In this document: in pieces, positions 1-6,985 of the stretch
Numbering within the stretch: the first letter of the stretch is position 1
How the letters are laid out: each line of letters opens with the position of its first letter
Source of the DNA: Actinomycetota bacterium
GTDB lineage: Bacteria; Actinomycetota; Actinomycetes; Nanopelagicales; Nanopelagicaceae
DNA: 17,632 bases
NCBI GenBank assembly: GCA_947463335.1
Contig: CANHRF010000007.1
Location: 1 to 17,632 of the forward strand
Direction of reading: 5' to 3'
Position numbers and translations under genes: made by a program
The notes under the pieces: generated by a model
Databases searched by the model: none
What the model was told of the DNA's origin: nothing
The model's input: only the letters and a program-made list of their open reading frames with translations

Positions 1-554
1 AGACCAGATTGCGGTGTGAACTCTGCCTTTGGACCTTCGCCATCAAAGACGCCTGCCTCGCCGCGACGGAAAGACATCCAGTAAATCTTGCCGTTGCGAT
101 CTACTTCTGCATCAAGGCGCTCAGCAAGTGCGTTTACAACAGATGCACCCACACCGTGGAGACCGCCAGAAGCTGCATAGGATCCCCCGCCGAACTTTCC
201 ACCTGCATGTAATTTGGTGAGAACAACTTCAACACCAGTAAGACCAGTCTTTGGTTCTTTATCTACAGGAATACCGCGACCATCATCGTGAACTTCTACT
301 GATCCATCTGCCTCTAAATTAATATCAATCTTCTTGCAATGTCCGGCCAACGCTTCATCTACTGCGTTATCGATAATCTCCCAGAGACAGTGCATGAGGC
401 CGCGTGAATCAGTTGATCCGATATACATACCCGGGCGCTTACGAACGGCATCTAGACCTTCAAGGACGGCTAGGTCCTTGGCGGTATAGCTATCTGTTTC
501 GGCGCTAGGTGCGGTGAGATCGAGTTGATCACCGGAATCTTTTTTGGCAGCCAT
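1..554 (-). CDS. parE: Type IIA topoisomerase B subunit (ParE/GyrB), N-terminal part, cut by window edge
   Basis: This is the first 184 codons of the ATPase subunit of DNA gyrase or topoisomerase IV, which couples ATP hydrolysis to DNA strand passage. The translation holds the GHKL ATPase fold: [12 protein letters not shown] at about residues 38-49, [11 protein letters not shown] at 58-68 (E59 the expected catalytic base, N63 the expected Mg ligand), and DDGRGIPVD soon after. The visible part ends in EFTPQSG. The wording [21 protein letters not shown] is closer to the second actinobacterial B subunit, usually named ParE, than to GyrB proper. Its position beside DUF7455 and the principal sigma factor is also as in other actinobacteria. 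The ATG at 554-552 gives [11 protein letters not shown] and has no Shine-Dalgarno. A TAATCT element (563-568) lies 8 bases upstream, so a leaderless mRNA is possible. ParE versus GyrB is not fully settled without the rest of the gene. Confidence 0.93.
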   Translation of the reverse strand, partial: MAAKKDSGDQLDLTAPSAETDSYTAKDLAVLEGLDAVRKRPGMYIGSTDSRGLMHCLWEIIDNAVDEALAGHCKKIDINLEADGSVEVHDDGRGIPVDKEPKTGLTGVEVVLTKLHAGGKFGGGSYAASGGLHGVGASVVNALAERLDAEVDRNGKIYWMSFRRGEAGVFDGEGPKAEFTPQSG

Positions 555-741
555 GGGTGCAAAGATTAGCCAGCGAACTCTTTGCAGGTGAGTAAACGCG
601 CCGTTGGGTATCTCAATTACTGGGAAAAGGTTCCAGATCGTGTGAGATATCTATCGAAATAGCCAATATTTCTTGATAATCAGCAGGCGGGGAATATTCA
701 TAGGTGGCATGATGTTCCATACTACGTACCCACACGAGTAC

Positions 742-763
742 AGATCGTCAGACCAGATGATCT
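742..763 (+). other. Short hairpin in the leader of the DUF7455 gene
   Basis: AGATCGTC (742-749) and GATGATCT (756-763) can form an 8-bp stem with one G-U pair around a 6-base loop, ending about 23 bases before the start codon. No T-run follows, so it is not an intrinsic terminator. The 232-base gap (555-786) in which it lies must hold the divergent promoters of parE and this gene. I see no clear operator there, and the role of the hairpin is unknown. Confidence 0.3.
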
Positions 764-786
764 CTAGGCAACGCTAGGAGAGCGCG

Positions 787-996
787 ATGACCGAGCAAGT
801 AATCCTCGAATCCACACCTCTAAATGCACTCGATCGCTGCGATCGATGTGGAGCACAAGCCTATGTGCGCGCCATTCTGCTTAACGGTGGCGAGCTCCTC
901 TTCTGTGCTCACCACGGCAAGGAATACGCTGAAAAGCTCAAGGTGGTTGCAGCAAAGATTCAAGATGAATCAGAGAAGCTGGTAGAAAGTAAGTAA
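787..996 (+). CDS. DUF7455 small zinc-ribbon-like protein
   Basis: A 69-residue cytoplasmic protein with a short metal-binding core: DRCDRCGAQAYVRA at about residues 17-30 (CxxC) and LLFCAHHGKEY at about 38-48 (CxHH), followed by a charged helix. This matches the DUF7455 family, found beside the principal sigma factor gene in many actinobacteria. Its molecular role is unknown to me, and a structural zinc site is inferred from the cysteine/histidine spacing. The ATG is preceded by AGGAG at 776-780, six bases away, a good Shine-Dalgarno. It is divergent from parE. Its stop codon touches the stop of the convergent CDGSH gene with no base between them (TAA at 994-996, TTA at 997-999). Transcription probably ends at the hairpin at 1011-1048, inside that opposite gene. 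Confidence 0.85.
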   Translation: MTEQVILESTPLNALDRCDRCGAQAYVRAILLNGGELLFCAHHGKEYAEKLKVVAAKIQDESEKLVESK

Positions 997-1182
997 TTAC
1001 TCTTTCGTTAAACCCTTGTGCGATCCGTCGCACAAGGGTTTTTCTTTTGATTGACCACAGCCACAGAACTTAATATTTTCAACGGTCTCAAGAATGTTTC
1101 CATCTGCATCAACGAGATCGACAGTTCCGGTAACGCGGATTGATCCGCTCTTGGGATTGACGAAGATTCGGGGATTACTCAT
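997..1182 (-). CDS. CDGSH-type iron-sulfur protein
   Basis: A 61-residue protein ending in a CDGSH iron-sulfur motif: FCGCGQSKEKPLCDGSHKG, with the C-x-C-x2-S-x3-P-x-C-D-G-x-H pattern whose three Cys and one His bind a redox-active, labile 2Fe-2S cluster. The N-terminal half (RIFVNPKSGSIRVTGTVDLVD) resembles the beta strand segment found before the motif in small bacterial members. Its partner and reaction are not known. It lies 12 bases downstream of the sigma factor stop on the same strand, so it is probably cotranscribed with it. I chose the ATG at 1182, preceded by a weak GAGAG. A TTG two codons upstream (1188) would add Met-Pro. The codons of the cluster-binding motif also form a perfect inverted repeat (see the terminator at 1011-1048). 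Confidence 0.88.
   Translation of the reverse strand: MSNPRIFVNPKSGSIRVTGTVDLVDADGNILETVENIKFCGCGQSKEKPLCDGSHKGLTKE
1011..1048 (+). terminator. Intrinsic terminator embedded in the CDGSH gene
   Basis: AACCCTTGTGCG (1011-1022) and CGCACAAGGGTT (1029-1040) are perfect 12-base complements around a 6-base loop, followed by TTTCTTTT (1041-1048). Read on the plus strand this is a standard rho-independent terminator, 15 bases after the DUF7455 stop codon. On the minus strand the same bases encode the Pro-Leu-Cys-Asp-Gly-Ser-His-Lys-Gly stretch of the CDGSH protein, and no T-run follows, so it should act only on the plus strand. Confidence 0.85.
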
Positions 1183-1194
1183 GGGCAACTGCTC

Positions 1195-2877
1195 TCAATC
1201 GAGATAATCGCGAAGAGATTGCGAACGAGATGGGTGGCGCAGCTTGGACATTGTCTTTGATTCGATCTGACGGATACGCTCACGAGTGACGCCGTGAACC
1301 TTTCCGATCTCATCGAGAGTCTTTGGCTGACCATCCGTGAGCCCGTAGCGAGCTTTGATTACATCTGCCTCGCGCTGTGTGAGACCACCTAAGACCTGCA
1401 TCAACTGCTCCTGCAAGATTGTGAAGGTGACAGATTCTTCAGGCTTAACCGCCTCTGAATCCTCAATGAGATCTCCGAACTCAGAATCTCCTTCTTCACC
1501 CAATGGTGTGTGAAGTGAGATTGGCTCGCGACCATACTTCTGAACTTCGACAACCTTCTCAGGTGTCATATCAAGTTCCTTGGCAAGCTCTTCTGGCGTC
1601 GGTTCGCGACCGAGATCTTGCAACATCTGGCGTTGTACACGTGCCAACTTGTTGATGACTTCAACCATGTGGACCGGAATACGAATCGTGCGGGCCTGAT
1701 CTGCCATTGCGCGAGTAATCGCCTGGCGGATCCACCAAGTCGCATATGTTGAGAACTTGTAACCCTTTGTGTAATCAAACTTTTCTACGGCGCGGATCAA
1801 GCCGAGGTTTCCTTCTTGAATTAAATCAAGGAAGAGCATTCCGCGACCGGTGTAACGCTTTGCAAGTGACACTACCAAACGTAAGTTAGCTTCGAGCAAA
1901 TGGTTCTTGGCGCGCTTGCCATCTTCAACGATCCAATCGAGTTCGCGCTTTAACTTCTTATCAATCTTCTTATCTGCCTTAAGCGCTTCTTCTGCAAATA
2001 AACCAGCTTCGATGCGTGTAGCCAGTTCTACTTCTAGCTCAGCATTTAGCAGCGCTACGCGGCCAATCTGCTTCAAATAATCTTTTACTGGGTCTGCGGT
2101 TGCACCAGCGGTCATCACTGTCTGCGCTGGAGCATCATCTTCTTCCGAGGCCTTTAACGTAAACGCGTTCTCTTCATTTCCTGAAGCTTCTTCAGCCAAG
2201 TTAACAACGCGTGGCTGATTTGATTTGTCATCTGCTTCGGTATCGATAATGTCGGTAACTTCAGCAATCAAAGTTTCAACATCTTCAAGTTCGATTTCTT
2301 CAACAACGATCTCATTGCCTTCATCGTCGAGAACAACTGCCGCCTTTGCCGCCTTACCTTCTGAGCTCTTTGCTGGAGCTGCTGCAACTGGCACTGGAGG
2401 TGGTGCGATCAGTGCAAGTTGTGCCTTAGATAAAATGCGGCTTGGTGCGCCCAGGCCTGCTTTACGTGCCTTCTCAATTTCAGCTGGAAGAACCGCATCT
2501 AATTGGCGCGCTTCAAGAGCGAGCGCCATAAATTCTTTCTTAACCGCTTTACGGTAATTATCAATGCCACTTGCTGCCAGAGTTTCAACAATCTCTTTTT
2601 GGCGCGCAACTGCGTTCTTGAGATCAACTAACTGCTGTACCTCTTTGGCGGTCAAATCTTTCTTCATCGCAACCTTTGCAGGTGCGGCTTTCTTTACTGG
2701 TGCGGCTTTTTTGGCTGCAGCTTTCTTGGCAGGAGCTTTTTTAGCGGGTGCTTTCTTCGCTGGCGCTGCTTTCTTCGCTACCGCTTTCTTGGCAACGGCC
2801 TTTTTCGCAGGAGCAGATTTTTTAGCGGCAGACTTTTTAGCCTTTGCCTTGTTTTTGAGCGCACTAAATACAGCCAC
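1195..2877 (-). CDS. rpoD: Principal RNA polymerase sigma factor (RpoD/SigA/HrdB)
   Basis: The housekeeping sigma-70 factor, which directs RNA polymerase to -10/-35 promoters. Region 1.2 starts near residue 262 ([19 protein letters not shown]). Region 2 spans about 325-400, with [16 protein letters not shown], the core-binding [20 protein letters not shown] and the melting helix [16 protein letters not shown]. Region 3 follows (400-480). Region 4 carries [21 protein letters not shown] (529-549) and the usual end SLRDYLD. Residues 10-73 are a Lys/Ala/Pro tail of repeated AKKA units, like a histone H1 tail. Residues 75-160 form a helical segment I do not recognise, and 183-255 are acidic. The 560-residue length comes from this N-terminal extension. 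The start is GTG at 2877, set by AAAGGA five bases upstream. A TATAAT box at 2946-2951 gives a leader of about 60 bases. The CDGSH gene follows downstream. Confidence 0.97.
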   Translation of the reverse strand: MAVFSALKNKAKAKKSAAKKSAPAKKAVAKKAVAKKAAPAKKAPAKKAPAKKAAAKKAAPVKKAAPAKVAMKKDLTAKEVQQLVDLKNAVARQKEIVETLAASGIDNYRKAVKKEFMALALEARQLDAVLPAEIEKARKAGLGAPSRILSKAQLALIAPPPVPVAAAPAKSSEGKAAKAAVVLDDEGNEIVVEEIELEDVETLIAEVTDIIDTEADDKSNQPRVVNLAEEASGNEENAFTLKASEEDDAPAQTVMTAGATADPVKDYLKQIGRVALLNAELEVELATRIEAGLFAEEALKADKKIDKKLKRELDWIVEDGKRAKNHLLEANLRLVVSLAKRYTGRGMLFLDLIQEGNLGLIRAVEKFDYTKGYKFSTYATWWIRQAITRAMADQARTIRIPVHMVEVINKLARVQRQMLQDLGREPTPEELAKELDMTPEKVVEVQKYGREPISLHTPLGEEGDSEFGDLIEDSEAVKPEESVTFTILQEQLMQVLGGLTQREADVIKARYGLTDGQPKTLDEIGKVHGVTRERIRQIESKTMSKLRHPSRSQSLRDYLD

Positions 2878-2882
2878 AATTG

Positions 2883-2951
2883 TCCTTTGGTTTTTTCGAA
2901 CTATCTCCGAAACTTTTGTTTCGAACTGCTCGAAGCGATGGCTATATTATA
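2883..2951 (-). promoter_or_regulatory. rpoD promoter, leader hairpin and ribosome binding site
   Basis: On the minus strand a perfect -10 hexamer TATAAT (2946-2951) overlaps the last codons of metX. No good -35 is visible at 16-18 bases. The predicted start near 2938 gives a leader of about 60 bases, holding the perfect hairpin CGAAAC-AAAA-GTTTCG (2908-2923) and, at 2883-2888, the Shine-Dalgarno AAAGGA that fixes the GTG start at 2877. The hairpin has no T-run and is not a terminator. Its role is unknown. Confidence 0.6.
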
Positions 2952-4042
2952 CTCAAGGCTTGGACGATTGCCGCGCCAACTGCCTCAGATTCAACTAAAA
3001 AGCCATCGTGTCCGAAGTCGGATGAGATCGTAATCAGCGGGGCTGCCTTCGGAACCAGCTCAACAACCTCAACCTGAAGTCGAGGTGGGAAGAGGCGATC
3101 GGTATCAATTGAGACCACAACTACGGGAATTTGGATCGATTCCAGCGCTTTGACTACCCCGCCACGCTCACGGCCAACATCATGCGAGGCCATCGCCGAA
3201 GTTAGCGAGATATAGGTATTGGCATCGAAGCGCTTCGCTAATTTATCGGCCTGATGATCAAGGTAAGACTCAACGGCGTACCTACCGGTCTCATCTCCCT
3301 GCATCTGTCGACCAAAGCGCACATCCATCTCAGATTCGGTGCGGTAGGTCAGATGAGCGATACGGCGGGCAATTCCCATTCCTTCGATCGGACCCACTTC
3401 TTGGTCGTAATAATCGCCGCCATTGAAGTTGGGATCAGTTTTAATTGCACGAATTTGTACGGAGAAACCGCCGATCTGATCACCTGTTGCAACTGCTGAA
3501 GAACCGATTGTGCAGATCGCACTGACTCGATCTGGATGTTCAATCGCCCATTCCAGCGAGCGCATTCCACCTAGTGATGGCCCGACCGCTAGACGATACT
3601 TTTCAATTCCAATTGCATCAGAGAATAAAACTTCGGCTCGCGCCATATCGCGCACTGTCACTGTTGGAAAACGTGAACCATAGCGTTTGCCATCAGGTGC
3701 AAAACTGGAAGGGCCGGTACTTCCCTGGCATCCCCCAATTACATTGGGACAGACAATGAAATATTTATCGGTATCGAAGGGCAGACCTGGACCGACCATA
3801 TTTGGCCACCAAGAAGTTACATCTGACCAGCCAGTCATTGCATGATTGATTAAGATCGCATTATCTTTTGCGGCGTTTAACTCTCCCCAACTTTGGTAAG
3901 CGATTGTTATATCTGGAAGCGTTTCGCCATTTTCAAGTAAGAGGGAACCGATCTTCACAAATTTGCGCTCACCTGGATCATGACCATCGAGCCACGCGCC
4001 AGTTACTCGAGTGCTAATCGCTTTTATTCCATCTTTAGACAT
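2942..4042 (-). CDS. metX: Homoserine O-acetyltransferase MetX
   Basis: An alpha/beta-hydrolase-fold enzyme that transfers the acetyl group of acetyl-CoA to L-homoserine, giving the O-acetylhomoserine used by direct sulfhydrylation in methionine synthesis; cytoplasmic. Family landmarks are [12 protein letters not shown] (45-56), [10 protein letters not shown] (66-75, the oxyanion-hole region), [16 protein letters not shown] (98-113), the nucleophile elbow [13 protein letters not shown] with S156, the acid D315 in DTDRLFPP, and the base H345 in SDFGHDGF. The 366-residue length is normal. The elbow reads GPSLGG rather than the commoner GGSMGG, so acyl-donor or acceptor preference is unproven. 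The ATG at 4042 follows GAAGGA (4051-4056) at 8 bases. The leader carries a SAM-IV riboswitch, so expression should fall when S-adenosylmethionine is abundant. The sulfhydrylase gene metY, often adjacent in actinobacteria, is not in this window. Confidence 0.95.
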   Translation of the reverse strand: MSKDGIKAISTRVTGAWLDGHDPGERKFVKIGSLLLENGETLPDITIAYQSWGELNAAKDNAILINHAMTGWSDVTSWWPNMVGPGLPFDTDKYFIVCPNVIGGCQGSTGPSSFAPDGKRYGSRFPTVTVRDMARAEVLFSDAIGIEKYRLAVGPSLGGMRSLEWAIEHPDRVSAICTIGSSAVATGDQIGGFSVQIRAIKTDPNFNGGDYYDQEVGPIEGMGIARRIAHLTYRTESEMDVRFGRQMQGDETGRYAVESYLDHQADKLAKRFDANTYISLTSAMASHDVGRERGGVVKALESIQIPVVVVSIDTDRLFPPRLQVEVVELVPKAAPLITISSDFGHDGFLVESEAVGAAIVQALSII

Positions 4043-4059
4043 TACCTAAATCCTTCACG

Positions 4060-4167
4060 CACTTGCATACATCGTTCGATGTAAGCCTGGTCGTCACCCG
4101 GAGCACCCCACCGCGGTGGAGGGTTGCCGTCTAATCAGCCGGGGCTATCGATTAGAACTCGTGACCT
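4060..4167 (-). promoter_or_regulatory. SAM-IV riboswitch in the metX leader
   Basis: Read on the minus strand, the leader begins GGTCACGAG and closes P1 with GTGACGACC (4086-4094). P2 is TCTAATC/GATTAGA around a loop holding GCCCCGG. Next comes the conserved CGGCAACCCTCC, and P3 is built on the self-complementary CCACCGCGGTGG. The downstream CCGGG can pair with the P2 loop, as in the SAM-IV pseudoknot. This arrangement and wording match the actinobacterial SAM-IV class rather than SAM-I. A further hairpin, GCTTACATCG/CGATGTATGC with one U-U mismatch (4066-4087), lies just before the ribosome binding site at 4051-4056. That, and the absence of a T-run terminator, suggests control of translation. 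Exact ends are approximate. Confidence 0.9.
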
Positions 4168-4174
4168 AGTGGAA

Positions 4175-4180
4175 AGTCTA
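4175..4180 (-). promoter_or_regulatory. -10 element of the metX promoter
   Basis: TAGACT on the minus strand lies 7 bases before the first base of the riboswitch (4167), the distance expected if transcription starts at or next to the aptamer. No convincing -35 is visible. The call rests on the match to TAnnnT and the spacing. Confidence 0.5.
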
Positions 4181-4226
4181 ACCCAAAAAAGTGGCTAACT
4201 TCTGTCGCAAGATCGTTGCTGGCACA

Positions 4227-4232
4227 TACCCT
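4227..4232 (+). promoter_or_regulatory. -10 element of the ROK kinase operon
   Basis: TACCCT fits the TAnnnT -10 pattern and ends exactly six bases before the ATG at 4239, the same geometry as four other starts in this window. This predicts a transcript beginning at that ATG, not at the kinase gene. The -35 region is weak. Confidence 0.45.
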
Positions 4233-4238
4233 TGAGGC

Positions 4239-4256
4239 ATGAAGGCGGAGCGTTAA
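4239..4256 (+). CDS. Possible leaderless five-codon leader ORF (MKAER) ahead of the kinase
   Basis: ATG-AAG-GCG-GAG-CGT-TAA encodes MKAER and ends immediately before the kinase ATG at 4257, in the same frame. If the -10 at 4227-4232 is used, this ATG is the 5' end of the mRNA. Its GCGGAG also serves as the Shine-Dalgarno for the kinase (GGAG at 4247-4250, six bases before 4257). Translation of this short ORF could feed ribosomes straight onto the kinase start. It could equally be a chance ATG in a short ordinary leader. Nothing but position supports it. Confidence 0.35.
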   Translation: MKAER

Positions 4257-5153
4257 ATGTTAATCGGGGTTGACTGGGGCGGGACCAAGATTGAAGTCGT
4301 CGCGCTCGAAAGCGATGGGGTTGAGTTAATCCGCCTGCGCCGCGATACCCCACGTGGTGATTACCAGGGTTGTCTAACTATGGTTCGCGATCTGATTGAT
4401 GAAGTGGAAAGCACCTTGGGAAGACAGGGATCGATCGGAATCGGTATCCCTGGTTCGCTCGAGCCAATTAGCCGCCTCGGTAAAGGTGGCAGTTCTACTT
4501 GGATAAATGGACAACCCGTCGAAGCAGATTTACAGAAAATGATTGCTCGACCAATACGTGTTGTTAATGATGCAGATTGTTTCGCATCATCAGAAGCAAC
4601 CGATGGCGCCGGCAAAGGTTATCAAGTTGTCTTCGGTGTGATTATTGCAAGTGGAACTGGTGCAGGTGTTGCAATTAATGGCCGCGCACATCACGGTCCT
4701 AATAACAGCGCCGGTGATTGGGGACATAACCCGCTACCGCTAGCGAAAGCTGATGAACTTCCAGGTGATCCTTGTTACTGCGGTAAAAGTGGATGCATTG
4801 AAACTTGGTTATCGGGTTACAGTTTTGCGCGAGACTTTCAACGCCACGGTGGCGCAGAGTTAAAGCCTGCAGAGATCGTAAAGTTGATGCGCGATGGAGA
4901 TCAGCTCGCAATTGAGAATTATCAACGCTGGATCGACCGCGTAGGTCGTGGACTTTCTGTCGTTGTTAATACCCTCGACCCAGATATCTTTGTAATGGGT
5001 GGCGGTATGAGCAATATCGATGAGTTGTACCGCGACCTTCCTGCCAAAATTGCGCAGTACACATTCTCGCCAGTCTTTGCTACGCCAATTGTTAAATCAG
5101 TGCACGGAGATTCCAGCGGAGTCCGCGGGGCTGCTTGGCTTTGGCGTTCGTGA
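4257..5153 (+). CDS. mak: ROK-family sugar kinase, fructokinase (Mak)-like
   Basis: A ROK kinase that phosphorylates a free hexose with ATP in the cytoplasm. The phosphate-binding motif DWGGTK is at 6-11, NDADCFASSEA at 104-114 carries the catalytic Asp105, and the glycine-rich ASGTGAGVAINGR is at 131-143. The ROK zinc site is H157 with C173, C175 and C180 in CYCGKSGCIET. The C-terminal MGGGMSN and HGDSSGVRGAAWLW agree closely with E. coli Mak as I remember it, so fructose to fructose 6-phosphate is the best guess; N-acetylglucosamine or glucose remain possible. The 298-residue length is normal. One oddity is GDWGH where the family has GEWGH or GExGH: Asp154 replaces the Glu that contacts the sugar. 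The phosphatase-family gene 31 bases downstream has its own promoter-like sequence but may also be read through from here. Confidence 0.9.
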   Translation: MLIGVDWGGTKIEVVALESDGVELIRLRRDTPRGDYQGCLTMVRDLIDEVESTLGRQGSIGIGIPGSLEPISRLGKGGSSTWINGQPVEADLQKMIARPIRVVNDADCFASSEATDGAGKGYQVVFGVIIASGTGAGVAINGRAHHGPNNSAGDWGHNPLPLAKADELPGDPCYCGKSGCIETWLSGYSFARDFQRHGGAELKPAEIVKLMRDGDQLAIENYQRWIDRVGRGLSVVVNTLDPDIFVMGGGMSNIDELYRDLPAKIAQYTFSPVFATPIVKSVHGDSSGVRGAAWLWRS

Positions 5154-5178
5154 AATCACTTAACTACTGCCCTACACT
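5150..5178 (+). promoter_or_regulatory. Leaderless promoter of the IMPase-family gene
   Basis: GTGAAA (5150-5155) and TACACT (5173-5178) are separated by 17 bases. TACACT ends six bases before the ATG at 5185, and there is no Shine-Dalgarno. The predicted transcript starts at the initiation codon. The -35 overlaps the stop codon of the kinase gene. Confidence 0.55.
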
Positions 5179-5184
5179 CAGAAC

Positions 5185-5976
5185 ATGCATATGACAGATC
5201 AGCAGATCGACCAACGCTTTGAATTTGCGAAAGAGCTGATCGTAAAAGCCGGCGAGCTAGCGATGACTTACTTTAACTCGCTCGAGACTTTAGATATTCA
5301 AAGTAAAGGGCCGCAAGATTTTGTCAGCCAGGCTGATTACAACACCGAGGTTTTAATTAAAGAAGCGATAAAAGCGAAATATCCCGAAGATGCCTTCTTT
5401 GGCGAAGAAACTGGCGCCGCTGATTTAGCCGGAGCTAAAGGAATTTGGGTAGTAGATCCAATTGATGGCACCCAGCCATTTTTGATGGGTATGTCGAGTT
5501 GGTGTGTATCAATCGCATTTATTAGCGGTGAAGAGATGTTAATCGGCTTGGTTTATAGCCCTGCTGGCAATCAATTCTTTGCGGCGCAGAAAGGTAAGGG
5601 CGCAACCCTTAACGGTAAGTCAATCAAGGTGCGCGATGCCAAGACTTTAAACGATGGAATCGTCAGCGTGGGATATTCCAATCGCACCAAGCCAAGTGAG
5701 CTAATCCAGATGATGACTGGCCTGCTTGAAAATGGCGGTATGTATCACCGCAACGGTTCTGGCGCTTTAGGTATTTGCTATGTCGGCAGTGGCGCTTTGA
5801 TTGGCTATATCGAAAAGCATATTAACTCTTGGGATTGCCTAGCCGCCTTGTTAATCGTGCAAGAAGCGGGCGGACGCATCAATAACTTTATTGAAGATAA
5901 TGGCCTGGAGGCTGGCGGCAAGATCGTCGCTGCATCTCCTGCGCTATTTGATCAGCTAAATAGCTTTATCCCGTAA
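5185..5976 (+). CDS. Inositol monophosphatase family phosphatase (substrate uncertain)
   Basis: A Mg-dependent, Li-sensitive-type phosphatase fold of 263 residues. Metal ligands are visible: GEETG (E74, E75), DPIDGT (D91, D94) and the C-terminal WDCLAALLIVQEAGG (D217). VSQAD at 47-51 and GYSNR at 163-167 also fit the family. Family members hydrolyse inositol 1-phosphate, histidinol phosphate, fructose 1,6-bisphosphate or PAP. After DPIDGT this protein reads QPFLMGMSSWCVSIAF rather than the usual xNF, which places it in a subgroup whose substrate I cannot name. Its place behind a fructokinase-like gene hints at a sugar phosphate, but that is context only. The ATG at 5185 (MHMTDQQ) is chosen because a -10 element ends six bases upstream. 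A second ATG at 5191 is possible. It converges on the DUF4192 gene with five bases between stops. Confidence 0.88.
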   Translation: MHMTDQQIDQRFEFAKELIVKAGELAMTYFNSLETLDIQSKGPQDFVSQADYNTEVLIKEAIKAKYPEDAFFGEETGAADLAGAKGIWVVDPIDGTQPFLMGMSSWCVSIAFISGEEMLIGLVYSPAGNQFFAAQKGKGATLNGKSIKVRDAKTLNDGIVSVGYSNRTKPSELIQMMTGLLENGGMYHRNGSGALGICYVGSGALIGYIEKHINSWDCLAALLIVQEAGGRINNFIEDNGLEAGGKIVAASPALFDQLNSFIP

Positions 5977-5981
5977 CCACT

Positions 5982-6980
5982 TCACTCGCTTCCGAAGATT
6001 CCTGCACAGACTTTGGGATGTAGCTCGCGCCGCATCGCTGCAAATGACTGTGGTGGCCATCCTGCGGTGAAAACCCGACGCAAGAGCAGTGCGAGCGAAT
6101 ATCCATTTACATCAGCCAGCGCCCGATCTAAAGCGCGGTGAGCAAGTGCGCCATCGCCACTTTCGTAAGCAAGTGCGGCGAAGAGCGAGGCGATCGGTGC
6201 AACATAACCTTTTGGTGCGATTCGCAGCAGAGCACGCCACATCGTGAAGTAAGTTTCTAAATCTTCATCGTTATGGCTGCCCAGTGCGAAATCACGAACC
6301 TGAATATCAGATAAGCGACCGATGACTCGGGCGGCGAGTTCAAGATCTTCTATCCCCCGCCCTGCTGCAAATTCACCGGCTAGATCAATCACCGCGGTTG
6401 CGCCATCGCGTTGTAATTTATTTAAATTCTTAGCGCGATCTGAAACGAATAATTGGCTAACCCGCGATACCCATTTCTCATCTTCGCTCAGTGCAAGTGA
6501 GGAAATTGATTCGGTGAGCGCTTCGATATTGGCAAAGGGCATAGCTTTACCAGCGATTACGTGTTCTGCGGCAATGCGTGATGAATCAATCGCTGGCAGC
6601 TCGCGACCTTCGGGCGGACAACATTCAGAATCACTGCACAGAGTTGATCGATATCTTCCATCTGCGATTAAGAGCGCTTCGTCTACAGCCACATCAATTC
6701 GCGCAATCGCCCGTGCTAAATCGCCCAAGACGGTTTCCCCATCGCACCGTCCTGCAGGCAGATAGGCGACCAGCAGCGCACTAGTCACACCTTCGCGCTC
6801 AAGATGCGAAGCCAACAGATCGTAAGCCGATTCAGGTAAATCGGTTGGGTAATCAACGCGCATCGCCATGCCGATGCAATTCTCTTTTATGGAAACAATG
6901 ACGAGTGAATCAACCGGGTGGTATCCGATTAGAAATGGAATTGCGGCGATTAGATCGTGAGGTGAAGTAAGGGTGGTCAT
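5982..6980 (-). CDS. DUF4192 domain protein
   Basis: A 332-residue, mainly cytoplasmic-looking protein of the DUF4192 family, common in actinobacteria and of unknown function. The family opening is clear: SPHDLIAAIPFLIGYHPVDS followed by LVIVSI, then a beta-rich region up to about residue 90 and a helical C-terminal half with SIxLAxxAYESGDGALAHRALDRAL-type packing. The Cys pair in SDSECCPPEG is notable but not a known metal site. I chose the ATG at 6980 (MTTLTSPHD), which matches the usual family N-terminus. A TTG at 6989 overlaps the stop of the upstream gene as TTGA and would add three residues. Either way the gene is coupled to the PKD-domain gene upstream and is probably read from the same promoter. 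No functional link between the two is known to me. Confidence 0.85.
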   Translation of the reverse strand: MTTLTSPHDLIAAIPFLIGYHPVDSLVIVSIKENCIGMAMRVDYPTDLPESAYDLLASHLEREGVTSALLVAYLPAGRCDGETVLGDLARAIARIDVAVDEALLIADGRYRSTLCSDSECCPPEGRELPAIDSSRIAAEHVIAGKAMPFANIEALTESISSLALSEDEKWVSRVSQLFVSDRAKNLNKLQRDGATAVIDLAGEFAAGRGIEDLELAARVIGRLSDIQVRDFALGSHNDEDLETYFTMWRALLRIAPKGYVAPIASLFAALAYESGDGALAHRALDRALADVNGYSLALLLRRVFTAGWPPQSFAAMRRELHPKVCAGIFGSE

Positions 6981-6985
6981 ATCTC

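Noticed and set aside
2700..2860. Short repeated units resembling a repeat array
   Set aside because: They are the AKKA codon repeats of the sigma factor tail; there are no spacers, so it is neither a CRISPR array nor a separate repeat element.
2908..2923. CGAAAC-TTTT-GTTTCG hairpin as a metX terminator
   Set aside because: On the minus strand no T-run follows the stem, and the hairpin lies downstream of the rpoD -10, so it belongs to the rpoD leader.
2225..2998. Long plus-strand frames opposite the N-terminal part of the sigma factor (Ala/Phe- and Ser-rich)
   Set aside because: They are reverse readings of the AKKA and acidic regions of rpoD, with no independent start signals or motifs.
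4110..4121. Self-complementary CCACCGCGGTGG, a candidate operator
   Set aside because: It is the P3 stem of the SAM-IV riboswitch.
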